Source: Purshia tridentata (lineage: Eukaryota > Streptophyta > Magnoliopsida > Rosales > Rosaceae). From it: 64,000 nucleotides of DNA. The stretch is from positions 1 through 64,000 of the forward strand of contig QANT01007514.1 in NCBI GenBank assembly GCA_003254885.1, read 5' to 3'. The notes under the pieces are model-generated. The model was not told the origin of the DNA. It searched no databases and saw only the letters and a program-made list of their open reading frames with translations. Shown one piece after another: positions 10,726-22,725 of the stretch; position 1 is the first letter of the stretch; the number at the start of each line of letters is the position of its first letter. Position numbers and translations under genes: made by a program.

Positions 10726-12242
10726 ATGGCGGTTCCAGGGAGGCGGAATGGTCTAATTGACGAGGACGACAACGAAGAGGAAAACGCTCTCTTCGAAGAA
10801 GAGGGTTTCGAGGACCTCGACTCCCACGCGCCTCCTCACCTACGCGCCCTTGCAGACGCTGCTCACTTCGGCGACGTCGACGCCCTTCGCCTCGCTCTTG
10901 GTACCTTTCGCCTCTAAATTCTTGCACCGCTTTACTTTTAAGCTGTAATTTACTCTTTCTATGAGCTGATTTTGAGCTTGATTTCTTAGTGGGTTGATTA
11001 TGATCGTGCTTTTGTTTGGGTATTTAGCTCAATTTTTTTAGACATATAAACCCAAACAGCTTGATCCAAAGATATTGGCTTTACAGCTTTAATTTTTGTT
11101 CTGTCAGTAATTAATTAATGTACCAAAAGTCTGTAACCTTTATTGTTTAGCCGCTTGTTATGTTTTGTGCTTAATATGTACTGAGCATGGCTTTTCAAAT
11201 TGACCCTCTTGGTTGTATTATTGCACTGTATTCAAATGCTTTGGAAACGATATTCATGGAGCATTTAATTTCCCCTTTTTAGTTTTTGGGTTTATGCTGA
11301 TGCTTTCCCTTGTATCTGATTGCATACAGATAACTTAGAAGGAAGCATTGATGAACCAGTGGAAGATGGGGATACAGCTCTCCACCTGGCCTGCCTCTAT
11401 GGTAATCTTTCATCTGTCCAGGTCAGTTGGCTTAGGGGCTAATTTTTTTTTCTTCTTTATTTACTTGTTGATGTTGTACTTTGTTGTTACGTGTGAGTGA
11501 TTTTTTTAGCTGAGAATAAGTGTTTCAAATGTAGTTACTTTTGGAGAGAGGAGCAAACTTGGAGCCTAAGGACGAAGACGGAGCAATTCCTTTGCATGAT
11601 GCTTGTGCTGGGGGTAGGCTATAGGCACTTGCTACCCTTAAGATGTGTGAAATAATTTATCTTCTATTCAATTTTTTGACTATACCTCAAATGACTGATG
11701 CAGGATACACTGAAATAGTTCAACTTTTAATTAACAGTGCCAACGACGATGAGCGTGTAAAGAGAATGCTAGAAACAGTTGATGCGGAAGGTGATACTGT
11801 GAGTATTTATTCAAATCAAACCCTTGTGTTTTACATGGGAATTCGAGTGGTGAAAAAAAATTCTTGAATTTTCAAAATGGACCAACTGTGCATCAAAAGA
11901 AGTTATACAGTAGGCTGATTTTCTTATCTGCTCATGTTCATCATACTGACATTTCTTCCACAGCCTCTTCATCATGCAGCGAGAGGTGAGCATGCAGATG
12001 TTATAAGATTGTTGCTGGCTTCCGGAGCTTCTCCTACGAAGGCAAACCTATATGGAAAGGTTTGTCCTTGAAGGAATTTTATACTTTTTAATCTTTTCTG
12101 CTACCGCTTCTTTGTTTGTGGTGTTTCACATTGAAAATCTTGGCAGGTCCCAAGTGAGCTACCTGAACCAAACACAGAAGCTAAGGCAATTTTGGAGGCT
12201 GCTGCTGGCGCTATGGCCCTGCCAGTAGGCTTTACATGCTGA
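10726..12242 (+). CDS. Ankyrin repeat protein, 210 aa
   Basis: Six exons with GT..AG borders: 10726-10900, 11330-11421, 11535-11613, 11704-11798, 11964-12059 and 12147-12242. Phases join cleanly to 210 aa. The N-terminus is acidic (DEDDNEEENALFEEEGFEDL). About four ankyrin-type units follow, with typical turns: GDTALHLACLYGN in exon 2, GAIPLHDACAGGYTEIVQLL across exons 3-4, DTPLHHAARGEHADVIRLLL across exons 4-5. The C-terminus (EAKAILEAAAGAMALPVGFTC) has no further domain. Ankyrin repeats mediate protein-protein binding; the partner is unknown. No signal peptide or membrane segment is visible. Exon 1 encodes the acidic start plus the first helix pair. The 3' UTR shares a repeat with SF3A2 (12297-12475). 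Confidence 0.85.
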
Positions 12243-12296
12243 AAATGTTAGATTTTTGTTAGGCTGTGCTGTGCTGCTTTTGTTGGCCTCAGCATT

Positions 12297-12475
12297 AGTG
12301 GCGAAGACATTGTGACCTCTATAGCTTTTTTATTTATAATGATTTTATTTTTTGGCATGTAGTGATGATGAAGTTGATAATATAGTACAAATTTGGCTAA
12401 ATTTGTTTTAATCATAGGATTGGTCGTTTTGATTTTTTATCTCTTTACCCATTTTGGAAAAGGATCTGTTTATCC
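12297..12475 (+). repeat. Dispersed repeat in the ankyrin-gene 3' UTR, shared with the SF3A2 3' UTR
   Basis: The segment starts AGTGGCGAAGACATTGTG and continues through TTTTTTGGCATGTAG, then a near-identical block (ACAAATTTGGCTAAATTTG and onward), then ATTTTTTATCTCTTT and GGATCTGTTTATC. The same words occur in the same order at 24880-25071. Both copies lie just downstream of stop codons on the plus strand. Confidence 0.8.
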
Positions 12476-12865
12476 ATCTAAAAAATGTAAATGGATGTGT
12501 GAAAGTGGCATATTTCACATCGACTTGAGATAACCCATGTGAAATTTATAATTCCAACCGGGTTTAAACGGTTAATATTTTCCAACCGGGTTTGTCAAAC
12601 TCATTTTCTCACTGTTTAGAACTCTAGACTAATATCAACAGCTCAAGAATACTGAACCTTAGCATTTTAATAGGAGAATGAGATATTAATTTTTGGCTTT
12701 GTTCTAGTTTGTTCGTTGACGTGTATAATTTTTAGTTATAGGATCTTCTTTTTAAAAGACATGGACGGTTAAGATTAAAAAGCAAGGGTACAGTAAAGGC
12801 TTGTATCAGTTGATATTTTCCTTATCTTCTTTGAATTCCCGCCAAATGTGAAGGGAGCTCTACTC

Positions 12866-15454
12866 ATGGATATACCTGTCACTCTAAGCCTTCAAAAACT
12901 ACCTCTCACACCTACACAGTCCAAGACCAAAGACCCTAAACCAAAAGACTGGAACTTGATCATAAAGAACCACGCCAAGCTCAAAAACGACCATGCAATC
13001 CTCTCAACATATACCCATATGGAATCTCTAGGAGTAGCACCCGATAACGCCTCTCTGCCTCTCGTTCTCAAGGCATGTGCGAGGTTGGGTGCCATAGACA
13101 GAGGAAAGAGAATACATTCGAGCATTCGGAACACGGCTTTGCTTGAAGATGTTAGAATTGGGACTGCCCTTGTTGATTTTTATTGCAAAGGCGGGCTTAT
13201 CAGGGATGCGGTTGGCGTGTTTGATGAAATGAGGGTGAGAGATTTGGTTTTGTGGAATGCTTTGATACATGGGCTCGTGGGGTGTTGTTGTTACGAGGAG
13301 GCTATATCCTTGTTTATGCAAATGCAGAAGGAGGGGTTGAAACCCAATTCGCGTAGTTTGGTTGCATTGCTTTTGGCATGTAGGGAGGTTTCAGAGTTGA
13401 GATCCGGAGAGGAGATACATTGCTATGGTTTGAGGAATGGACTCCTTGATTTGGATGCTCATGTGGGTACTGCTTTGATTGGGTTTTATCTGAGATTTGA
13501 CATCCGAATGTCACATCTTACATTTGATACAATGGTTGTGAGGAACATAGTTACTTGGAATGCAATAATTTCCGGGTATGTTGACGTTGGGGAGTACTTG
13601 ATGGCCTTGAAGCTTTTTGTACGGATGCCTGTGGATGGGGTTAAGTTTGACTCTGTTTCAATGTTGGTTGGTATTCAAGCCTGTGCAAAAATTGGATCTA
13701 TTGAATTGGGCAGGCAAATTCATCAAATGGCTATTAAGTGTAGTTACAGCAATGATCTTTTCATAGTAAATGCTTTGCTCAATATGTATAGTGAGTGCGG
13801 ATGTTTTGAGTTATCACGTGAATTATTTGAAACTGTTCCCAACCATGATGTTGCTTTGTGGAATTCCATGATATCTGCATACATTGAATATGGCTTCTAT
13901 GAGGAAGCTATGAGTTTATTTTCTAAGATGCGAATAGAAGGAATCAGGGAAGATGAAAGAACTATTGCTATAATGTTGTCGTTTTGTGAAGATTTAGCTG
14001 ATGGCTTGAGAATGGGTAGAAGTTTGCATGCTCTTGCGAGCAAGATTGGGATGAAAATGGATGTTTCTCTGGGAAATACACTGTTAAGTATGTATGCTGA
14101 GTTTAACTGTGTTGAATCTGTTCAGAAGGTTTTTGCCGAGATGGAAGGTTCAGATGTTATCTCATGGAACACTCTGATCAGTGCATTGGCCTGCAATGGA
14201 TTGCGAGATGAAGCATGGGAAATATTTGGGGTAATGCGAGAATCTGAAACCAAGCCTAACTCACACACAATAATATCTATCCTTGCTACTTGTGAAGATG
14301 AAACTTGTGTAAATATAGCACGAGTAATTCATGGTTTTGTGATAAAACATGGTATTGAAGTTGACCCATCTTTGAGCACTGCACTAACAGATACGTACAT
14401 TAATTGTGGTGATGAAGCAACGGCTAGGGCTCTATTTGAGGGTTGTCCCCGTAGGGATGTGATCTCATGGAATGCTTTAATTGCCAGTTACATCAAAAAC
14501 AACAAAAGCAATGAAGCTCAGATACTTTTTAACCGCATGATTTCAGAAGTGAAGCCCAACTCTATCACTATCATGAATATTCTCTCATCATGTACCCAAT
14601 TTGCATCTCTGCCTCTAGGACAGTGCTTGCATGCTTATGCAACTAGGAGGAAATTCTCATTTGGTTTTGATTTGTCTCTTGAAAATGCTTTTATATCTAT
14701 GTATGCAAGAAGTGGTAGTATGAAAAATGCTGAAAGGATCTTTAAAAATTTACCAACAAGAAATATTATCTCATGGAATGCCTTGATTATTGGGTATGGC
14801 ATGCATGGTCATGGATATGAGGCTATTCGTGTGTTCTTAAAAATGTTAGAAGATGGTTTCCAACCAAACGGGGCAACTTTTGTGGCTGTTCTATCTGCTT
14901 GCAGACATTTTGGTTTGATAGAGATGGGATTGCAGCTTTTTCACTCTATGGTACATGATTTTAAGATATCACCTGAGCTTGTTCACTATGGTTGTGTGGT
15001 TGACCTTCTTGGTCGTGCAGGACGCTTAGATGAAGCTAGAGAGTTTATTGAATCAATGCCTATTGAACCAGATGCATCGGTGTGGAGAGCTTTGCTCAAT
15101 GCTTGTCGGGATAACTCTGCAACCAATTTAGCCGGAACCATCTTTGAAAAGCTTGTTGAATTAGAACCCATGAATGCAGGGAATTATGTTCTGCTATCTA
15201 ATATATACGCTGCAACAGGTCTGTGGTTAGAGGTCAGGAAGATAAGAACATGGCTCAGGGAAAAGGGTTTGAAAAAGCCTCCAGGAATAAGTTGGATTGT
15301 TGTTAAAAGTCAGGTCCACTATTTTGTTGCCTCAGATACATCACACCTTGAATCAGACAGAATTTATGCTAGTTTAAATTCTTTATCAGCCTTAATCAAA
15401 GAAATTGGATATATTCCAGATCCTCGATGGGTTTTGCATGAAGATGAGGATTAG
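12866..15454 (+). CDS. Pentatricopeptide repeat protein, PLS class with E-type C-terminus
   Basis: Intronless 862-aa frame, usual for plant PPR genes. The start is the ATG at 12866; the frame extends upstream but has no earlier ATG. About twenty tandem PPR units show the signatures WNALI/WNSMI/WNTLI, EAMSLF, GRxIH and NALLNMYSECG, with P, L and S unit lengths. The C-terminus carries the E/E+ region (KPPGISWIVVKSQVHYF..GYIPDPRWVLHEDED) and no DYW deaminase. PLS-E proteins usually bind single-stranded organellar RNA and guide C-to-U editing, borrowing a DYW deaminase in trans. The N-terminus (MDIPVTLSLQKLPLTPTQS) is Ser/Thr/Leu-rich and poor in acidic residues, compatible with organelle import; which organelle cannot be told. 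The ankyrin gene ends about 620 bp upstream on the same strand. Confidence 0.88.
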   Translation: MDIPVTLSLQKLPLTPTQSKTKDPKPKDWNLIIKNHAKLKNDHAILSTYTHMESLGVAPDNASLPLVLKACARLGAIDRGKRIHSSIRNTALLEDVRIGTALVDFYCKGGLIRDAVGVFDEMRVRDLVLWNALIHGLVGCCCYEEAISLFMQMQKEGLKPNSRSLVALLLACREVSELRSGEEIHCYGLRNGLLDLDAHVGTALIGFYLRFDIRMSHLTFDTMVVRNIVTWNAIISGYVDVGEYLMALKLFVRMPVDGVKFDSVSMLVGIQACAKIGSIELGRQIHQMAIKCSYSNDLFIVNALLNMYSECGCFELSRELFETVPNHDVALWNSMISAYIEYGFYEEAMSLFSKMRIEGIREDERTIAIMLSFCEDLADGLRMGRSLHALASKIGMKMDVSLGNTLLSMYAEFNCVESVQKVFAEMEGSDVISWNTLISALACNGLRDEAWEIFGVMRESETKPNSHTIISILATCEDETCVNIARVIHGFVIKHGIEVDPSLSTALTDTYINCGDEATARALFEGCPRRDVISWNALIASYIKNNKSNEAQILFNRMISEVKPNSITIMNILSSCTQFASLPLGQCLHAYATRRKFSFGFDLSLENAFISMYARSGSMKNAERIFKNLPTRNIISWNALIIGYGMHGHGYEAIRVFLKMLEDGFQPNGATFVAVLSACRHFGLIEMGLQLFHSMVHDFKISPELVHYGCVVDLLGRAGRLDEAREFIESMPIEPDASVWRALLNACRDNSATNLAGTIFEKLVELEPMNAGNYVLLSNIYAATGLWLEVRKIRTWLREKGLKKPPGISWIVVKSQVHYFVASDTSHLESDRIYASLNSLSALIKEIGYIPDPRWVLHEDED

Positions 15455-16332
15455 TTTGGCAGAGGTGGAATCTTGGTTTTGCATATTGCTGAGGGTTGGG
15501 ACCCTATCATGATCGCCAAGAATTTTAACGATGCAGAGAGATGCCGGGAGATGAAAGAAAATCTTCCAGGAATACTAGTTACTCAAAAGCATGAAAGGAC
15601 CATTGAGCATTAATTTCAGACATGGAGAAGGAGCAGTCAATTCAGTTTAGTTGTGAGTTCCTGACGAGATTGTTTATGAATACTGATAGAAACATTTAAC
15701 TGTATATACATGATTCCCAATGGCTCCAGCCTCCAAGCATAGATGGATTTGTAGTTGTTTCAGGCAGAGCATAAATCTATTTTCTTTTTCCTTTATTAAG
15801 AGAAATTAAAGTTAGGGTGTTCCCAATGGCACATTCTACTGTTATTCCTGGGGCTCTTGGAGTCGCTTTTACTGCAATTTATTGCAACCCAACATGTCCA
15901 TGCTTATGTATTAAATGTTGTAATACCAAAACATTTGTAGCTTTTTATGATATAGCCAATCTAGAAAAAGCAGTTGGAAAAGTACTATTGTTCTGAGCAT
16001 ATTATGTAGAAAGCTCATGTGGCCGAGGCATAATCCAATTAATAACCACAATTTTCTCAATTTCATTCCCCAGTCAAAAAGAGGAAAAAGCTCATGTATT
16101 TTTTTTAAAAAAGTAACAGGCAACTCTGTTTATATAACATGGCTGAAAAACAAGGCAAGCACATTTACACAAGCTAATACGGATGTTATTTGAGTGCAAT
16201 TAGTCCATTATGATGGTACAAACAATTATGCAACTCAAAAACAAGACAGCAGCAGTGAAAGAAAAAGAATAGAAAATTACATATACATGATCTGTGAATC
16301 AAGCTTCATAGTATAGTCAACATTGCATCATT
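15455..16332. other. Convergent intergenic stretch between PPR and Rab genes
   Basis: It holds the 3' UTR of the PPR gene (plus) and of the Rab gene (minus). I see no further gene. A short frame continuing the PPR end (15455-15610) has no start and no recognisable domain. Confidence 0.5.
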
Positions 16333-19229
16333 CTACAAGCAACAACCGCCACTAGGAGGCGCTTGATTTTCCTGTTTCTGCTTCAAAATGTTTCTCTTTG
16401 CTATGGTTGAACCTTCTTCCAATAGACTGGGAATTTCCATTATCTGTCAAACAATCTCAGCTTGTTAGAATTGAGAAAAGAAAAAATGCATCATATGACT
16501 AGATAATCTCAATCGTTTTCTCTAATCCTGTGGTGGCTGTTTTGGATCCTTAGTAATTCACAATACGACAAAAAAATTATGCTAATAAAATTATATCAAG
16601 AATATAAGGATATATAGCTGCCAGTAAAGTATAATTGGATGATAAGTTTCAATTCTAAGATAATTGAATCTACTTATACATCTGTACCGATAACTATTGG
16701 TAACCTAAAAAATTTTTTAGTAGTTTGAATACAAACATAAATTTTTATGAACTTTCATGTATTCCAGTTATATATTTAATTAGACAGATAACATGTATTC
16801 CTGCTATATAGTAACTAGCTAATAAACCCACAGGTGGTATCAAACATCTTGCATATGTTACAAAGTCATTGAAAGGCAAAACTTTCACAAAAGTACCTTT
16901 AATGCTAGCTCTTCAAAGCAATGCTCCACATTTTCTCTAGTTTTAGCGCTACATTCAAGAAACAAACATCCAAGATCTTTTGCAAGAGCAATCCCCTCTT
17001 CTCTGCTTACAGCCCTTTCAGATTCCTGAAATCACACAGAACTTCTTTTTTAACTTATTGCATAAATTGAGATAACATGAAGAGGCCTCATATTTTCTAC
17101 AAGTAATTTTAGGTGTTTGGCGAACAGGGGAAGTCTAGAAGAGGCAACAAAAATGTTTGATTACATGACCATTTTACAATGTTTCTAGGCTGCAAAAGGA
17201 TTTAATACTAGAAAAATCACATTCTTGACCAATATTATGTGGACTTAGATACTGGTTCTGGGTGTCGATACATGTCCGATTTGATTTTCCAAATAGTTTG
17301 GAGAGCCTGCAGGTACCCTTAATCATACCAGGTTGATGAAAGGTACAAGTACTCCAGAGGTCAAGTAAAGTTACACTAATTAATCACTTAAATCACGAGT
17401 CTTGGTTTTCGATGCGCGAGCACACACGCATTTTTAAAGCATTCAATTTGGTTTCACCTGACTGCAAAAAACATTAGGTTTCTGAAAGATAAAGATCAGA
17501 ACAGAGACGAGTACCACAAGACTATTTGATTTATTTATATTTTTTCCCCATCTTTTTGCTTGTGACAGTATATAAGAGGAGCATGGACCTAGTAATAAGA
17601 TCTTTGCTGGTTGTCTACTTAAGATCTATGTTCAGAACCACTGATCATTTCTTGTTCATTTTCCTGGATCAAGTTTTCAAGCACAAGACATAGAGAATAT
17701 GAAGCTTACTCTATCAACTTTATTTCCAACAAGGATCTTGACACAGTCCTGATTAGTTGAGTACAGCTCCACTTCTTTAGCCCATACATCTGATAAGTTC
17801 GTAAAGGTGTCTCTCCGAGTCACATCATACACTAAAAATAAAGCGGAGGAATCATCCGTTAACTAGAATCAGGCAACTATAGTATGCAAGGTATTATGAG
17901 AAATTTAGATTGTAAGTTTAAAAAAGTAATAACGGAGTGGGAATGTACTATAACACTCCTAAGAACTCAAACTTGTAATAGTTCTATATGCCTATAAGAG
18001 AAAAACTTTTCAAATGCCATTTTCTCCCCTTTCTTATTTTCCAAAGGCAAAAGTCTCATTGAACTTTCAACGATGCATGTGAAAAATGCCAGCATAAACA
18101 ACATGACATGATATATGCCCATGTACAAGATTGTCACTAGATTATGAAATATTCTTCATGTCAGCAGTCAACCAGACATGGGAACCATATTCTACCTTTT
18201 TTCTTTGTTTAATATGAAAAATCAACACTAATAAGAGAAATGGGAGAACTTGCTGTGTAGTTGCTAGATGGAACCAATACCACATCTTCCTTAAAAAAAT
18301 ATATATATTTCAGACAAAAATGATGAGACTTTTAATAGCATACCAAGAATGATTCCTTGGGCATTTCTGTAGTAAGAGCTCGTCAATGTTCTGAACCTCT
18401 CTTGCCCGGCTGCAATAAACAATGTGATTTGTCATACCGTGAAAACTTTTGTTCAGTTATTGTTAAACTTCACCAAGGGGACTAAATAACAAATGCATCA
18501 TAGAATGAAAGAATAGACAAGTTCCATATGCTACCAGTGTCCCAAATTTTCATCTTAATTCTCTTCCCATCCACAGTGAGCAGCTTGATTTTAAAATCCA
18601 CACCTACAAGCAATGGAACAAAACCCATCAAATGCATCACAATGGATGTCACAGGACTCGCAACCAATCCAGATTATGCATAAGATGTATAGGAAAAACG
18701 TTTAAGCCACTAGCTTTTGAAGGTCCACTTCTTGGAAATTCACAAGACATTAATTACTTTTTCTGAATCCCATATATATTAACTTATGAACTGCCTAATT
18801 GAGCTCCATGCCAAGAGGCTATGACTGAGAAAAAGACAAGAAATCCATATAATATAAAGAAAGTTCAGAGTGCTAATACACGGCCCACTCAAATTTCAAA
18901 AATTCCCATTATAGATCCAACAGCAATAGACTTCCTTTGTTTGCTTACCAAGAGTTTATCTCATTCACAATCCATTCAACAAAAATAACTAGAAGAAAAT
19001 TAGTAAAAAGTTTTTCTTGCCTAATATTTTTTTCAGCAACCAAATGAGAATGTTAAGATAAACAAAAGATAGAAAATGGGGTTGAAAGATTACCAATGGT
19101 GGGGGCAAGATCATCGACGGAGTTGGAGATAAAGCTAACAAGAAGACTACTTTTGCCAACCCCAGAGTCTCCGATCAGCAAGATCTTGAAGGACAGATCG
19201 TAGCCACTGCCCTGTCCTGAAGAACCCAT
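16333..19229 (-). CDS. RABC2: Rab small GTPase, RABC2 (Rab18) type
   Basis: Six exons on the minus strand: 19229-19094, 18603-18535, 18409-18344, 17831-17710, 17025-16897 and 16443-16333, giving 210 aa, the usual length. P-loop GDSGVGKSS at 20-28. Switch I APTIGVDFK includes Thr44. WDTAGQERF starts at residue 66. The guanine motifs are GNKVDR (126-131) and ECSAK (155-159). The C-terminus is GGCCL, a double cysteine for geranylgeranylation that anchors the protein to membranes. The N-terminal [20 protein letters not shown] is characteristic of RABC2. Rab18-class proteins act in vesicle and lipid-droplet or peroxisome-related traffic; an Arabidopsis RABC2 has been reported to bind a myosin XI tail. 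All catalytic motifs are intact. Paralogue number (2a or 2b) is not assigned. Confidence 0.92.
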
Positions 19230-19370
19230 TTGATAAACTCTGTCTTTGCTGATGATTATTACTATAAATTAGTGCTTTTGTGATTCTTAACTTCTTAAGT
19301 GTGTGTATGTGCCCCCCTCTATCTCTCTCTCTCTTTCTGTGCCTCTCTGAAAAGTACAATGAAAGAAATG

Positions 19371-19378
19371 TATATAAG
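19371..19378 (-). promoter_or_regulatory. Candidate TATA box of the Rab gene
   Basis: The minus strand reads CCCTTATATACATTTC, about 140 bp upstream of the ATG at 19229. A pyrimidine/GA-rich leader lies between them. The position suits a plant TATA box with a leader of about 110 nt. Confidence 0.4.
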
Positions 19379-20079
19379 GGTGGAGGAGAGAGAAGGAGAA
19401 AAGGAGAAAAGAAGAAAAGCAATGCCAATGAACACATAGGCATCTATCTCTCTATCTTTTTGAGAAGTTTGGAAGAAAATGAGAGAAAAAAAAAGCTAAA
19501 GAAAACGGCTATACCTGAACTACAACAGCTGACAACAACCAACGTATTTATGCTTTGCTTTTCTTTTTGTTTCTAATTCTTTCTTTGTGTTCAGTTCAGT
19601 TCTGTCCTCGAAATTCGAATCGATTCTTTTGACACACCAAGATATAAACTCATTTGTTTATTGTTATAGAGTTTATGCATGGACCTCCATTTGTTAAAAT
19701 AACAAACACATGAGTCATGACCACCATAAAAAAGCATCAAGTAAAGAGTGTAGGACTTGATGGATGGAGGGCTCCATCTGGGCTTCAATCCTTGATGGGT
19801 ATGAATGAGAACTCACTGAGGTATATGTGCAGTTTTAACGTATGACAAAAATATAGCATTAATGCGGGAATTAGCTTTTGATTAAGCACATTGACACACT
19901 CACATCCTATAATGTTTTTGCATTCAACGTCTTGCATTAGAGAAGGTTTCAACATAAGTATGAATAGCATATATAATATAACAACAATTAAGTATAATTA
20001 TGATTAAACATTGAACCCATGGAACTTGGTAAGGATGCAACAATCTTTCAAATGCTTTAAATAAAGATAAGCGTGATGG

Positions 20080-20140
20080 TAGGTCTTATAACTCGAGTGA
20101 TAGAGCACTCTACCTCATATTTATGGTAAAATTCTGAATA
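20080..20140 (+). repeat. Possible tRNA-derived (SINE-like) relic
   Basis: TATAACTCGAGTGATAGAGC resembles the D arm and A box of a tRNA (TAGCTCAGTTGGTAGAGC), followed by ACTCTACCTCATATTTATGG. The B box is degraded (AAATTCTGAAT). A decayed tRNA or SINE head is the simplest reading; support is weak. Confidence 0.3.
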
Positions 20141-21388
20141 ATATAAATACACGTAAATAAGAATGATTTACTCAAACGGGAATTATATACTTATTACTGA
20201 AATTCAATGAAAGTTTCAATTGGTTTGATATTTCTTTTACTTTCTTAATGAGTCTACCATGGTATATATTTGATATTTGAGCATTGAATATTTGAACGAA
20301 TATATGATTTTCCATGAATGGATTGGTCCACAATGGGACAAAAATAGAAGGGAAAAATTGCATGCAATGAAGTGTATGCATGTGAAATAGAAATTAGAAT
20401 GGGGCACCCGAGAGTCGGGTGAAGGGGCACTATCATTGTATGGTACACAGGATGAAGAAGTGATCCCACCACCATAACCATTCATGACCCAGAAAACAAA
20501 ACCTCCATTTAATATCTTCTTATCTTGACCTGAAAAATTTCACCAGACTCACCACCACTCATTCCTAAATAACATTTTATTTTCTTCTTTTTTAGGTTTG
20601 AATTAAACCCATTATGAATTTATGACCAAATTAATATGTCTCCTAGATCGAGCACACTTTGAGTGGAGCACACATAAGAAAGACAGACTCACTCCTCTTT
20701 TGAAAAGGACCCTTCCAGGCTTTCATATATGATGAAAGTGACATTTATTTTCTTGGTGTATCACTTCACAAAATCTTATACAATGTATGAATACGTACGT
20801 ACATCAAAGCTGATATTTATGTTTATCTTATTGTGTTAAGATTCAGGGTGGTACAATACAATTGTTACTAATTAATTTTGTTAATTTGTTTATGTATTGT
20901 GACACGTTAATCATCATCATTATGAGAGCTAATTATGATACTCGATCAGCTCCCCCACCATTACTATTGCATAATACGGATGAGAAACCTTGTCATGCCT
21001 TTAGCTAATTAAATATTAGGACCCCACATTTGAATTTTCCAAAGAAAAAGAAAAGAAGTATTGTTGGGTTATGAAACGTGAGAAGAATAATACAAATTAC
21101 AGAAGAGGAAGAAGATTAGAACTCAGAAGTAGGTTTTGGCCCATTTGAAGTTTGGTGTGTCCCTTTCTTTACAATACAAGGAAGTAGCAGGTGATGGCAA
21201 CAAGTAAACAAACCACCTTTTACATAATCCCAATTACAAATTTATAGAGAAATTTGATAACATTTTAAAGGGGACTTTCAATCTCTTACATGGCATACAC
21301 AAGTGTGCTTCTGAATGCTACCAAAAAATAAATTAGTAATAAGATCAAATGGGATTTGTTTTCCACCTTAGGGTAGGGTGTCTTAACT

Positions 21389-21448
21389 CTTAAGTGTACC
21401 CTTGGGATATCTTAAGGTGCACCCTTGATTGTCTCAAGGTGCACCTTG
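21389..21448. repeat. Three diverged ~22-bp units around a GGTGCACC palindrome
   Basis: The units begin TTAAGTGTACCCTTG, TTAAGGTGCACCCTTG and CTCAAGGTGCACCTTG. The last contains a perfect 14-bp palindrome, CAAGGTGCACCTTG, at 21435-21448. Confidence 0.6.
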
Positions 21449-22725
21449 CAAGGATAGTGTGTAATTGATTTGTTTGGTCTTAAAATCAATAAAAGATAGT
21501 TTTAAATTTTCAGATTACAATATATGTGGATCAATTGCACATAATACATTCAATAAACAGATTAGGTTAATATCGACTAATTTAACCTAATTAGTTAAAT
21601 ATATCATGTTATGATTATTTGCCACGAGTAAGAAATGACATCACACAAACTCAAACTCGAGTCAATAACACAAATTGCCACTATTGCCACTATTGCCATT
21701 GACGATTATTCTTTGGGATGCTGGGTGTACTTATCGAATTGTATGGTGTTTATAAAAGACTGAGATGTTGCTTTCTTCTTTGGTAGCCCAAGTGAAAAGA
21801 TGAAGAAATAGGCCTGGGATGGAATTCCCTTTAGTCCAAACATGACTCTCCCATATATATCCACGGGCTGATTAACACTTTGCTCTCTATACTAAAATTT
21901 TTGGACTGTTTATTTCCAAACTCTTTTTCGTCAAATATATTAGCCCCAATATATAATTAAATCAAATTTGCCGTCAGTTTGGGTACTTTAGACCTCTCAT
22001 TATTAATGTTGTCGAGAGAAATTCTACTTTAAAAATGTAAGCGTTTTGTTAGTGACTTATAAGAATTTGAAATACTCTTTTTATTGTCAATTAAATTTAA
22101 AAATAGATGTTTAAATTTCTTTATAGTAAAATTAATAAAAAATAAAGGCTTGTTTAGTATCTAATTATTTCCAAATTTTATACTAAATAAGTTTTCAAAA
22201 TTTTAAAATTGATTTTGCAAACTCATATTAAAAAAAAAATCATAATTTTTGAAAAAAAAAAATTTTATAGGATACCTTTTGACGAAATGGGTTAAATTTT
22301 TTAATGAAAGAGAGTTTAGAGGGTAAACTATCAAAAATTTTAGTTTTGAAAGTAAAGTGTCAAACATGACAATTTTTTTTTTTCTTAGATGATTAGGATA
22401 ACAATTTTTTTTTTTTCTGATTAAATATGAGTCATATTACATAGTTTTGGAGTAGTATATATGTAATTAGCCGAATATTCAATATTTGTTTTTTCAAATG
22501 TTATTTTTGGTCGAAAAACTGGACTCCCCCTTTCCTTTTGATTTTGGTCTTCCCTTTTAGAGTAGGCTTTGACCCAAACAGAACTCTGCTTATAAATCCA
22601 ATATATATTCTCTCGGATTTTCTAACAAAAAATAAGAAAGAACAGCAGAGCGAGAGCTTCTTCCAAATCGCAAACCCGGCGAGTCTGCGAGTCACAGTCA
22701 CTCAGTGAGTGAGAACTGAGAAGAT

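Larger units (their letters stand above)
19380..22725. other. Gene-free stretch upstream of SF3A2
   Basis: No supported gene. It contains a tRNA-like relic (20080-20140), a short GGTGCACC repeat (21389-21448) and long A/T runs (22225-22420). The SF3A2 promoter probably occupies the last 200-300 bp, with a TATA-like word (CTTATAAATC) at about 22588. Confidence 0.45.

Noticed and set aside
12846-12862. GAAGGGAGCTCTA just before the PPR start equals the 3' part of miR159.
   Set aside because: Only 13 bases match, in sense orientation, and no hairpin partner is visible nearby; a target would need the complement. Treated as coincidence.
12848-12865. Earlier start of the PPR frame (GTG at 12848).
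   Set aside because: Not an ATG; the nearest in-frame ATG is 12866.
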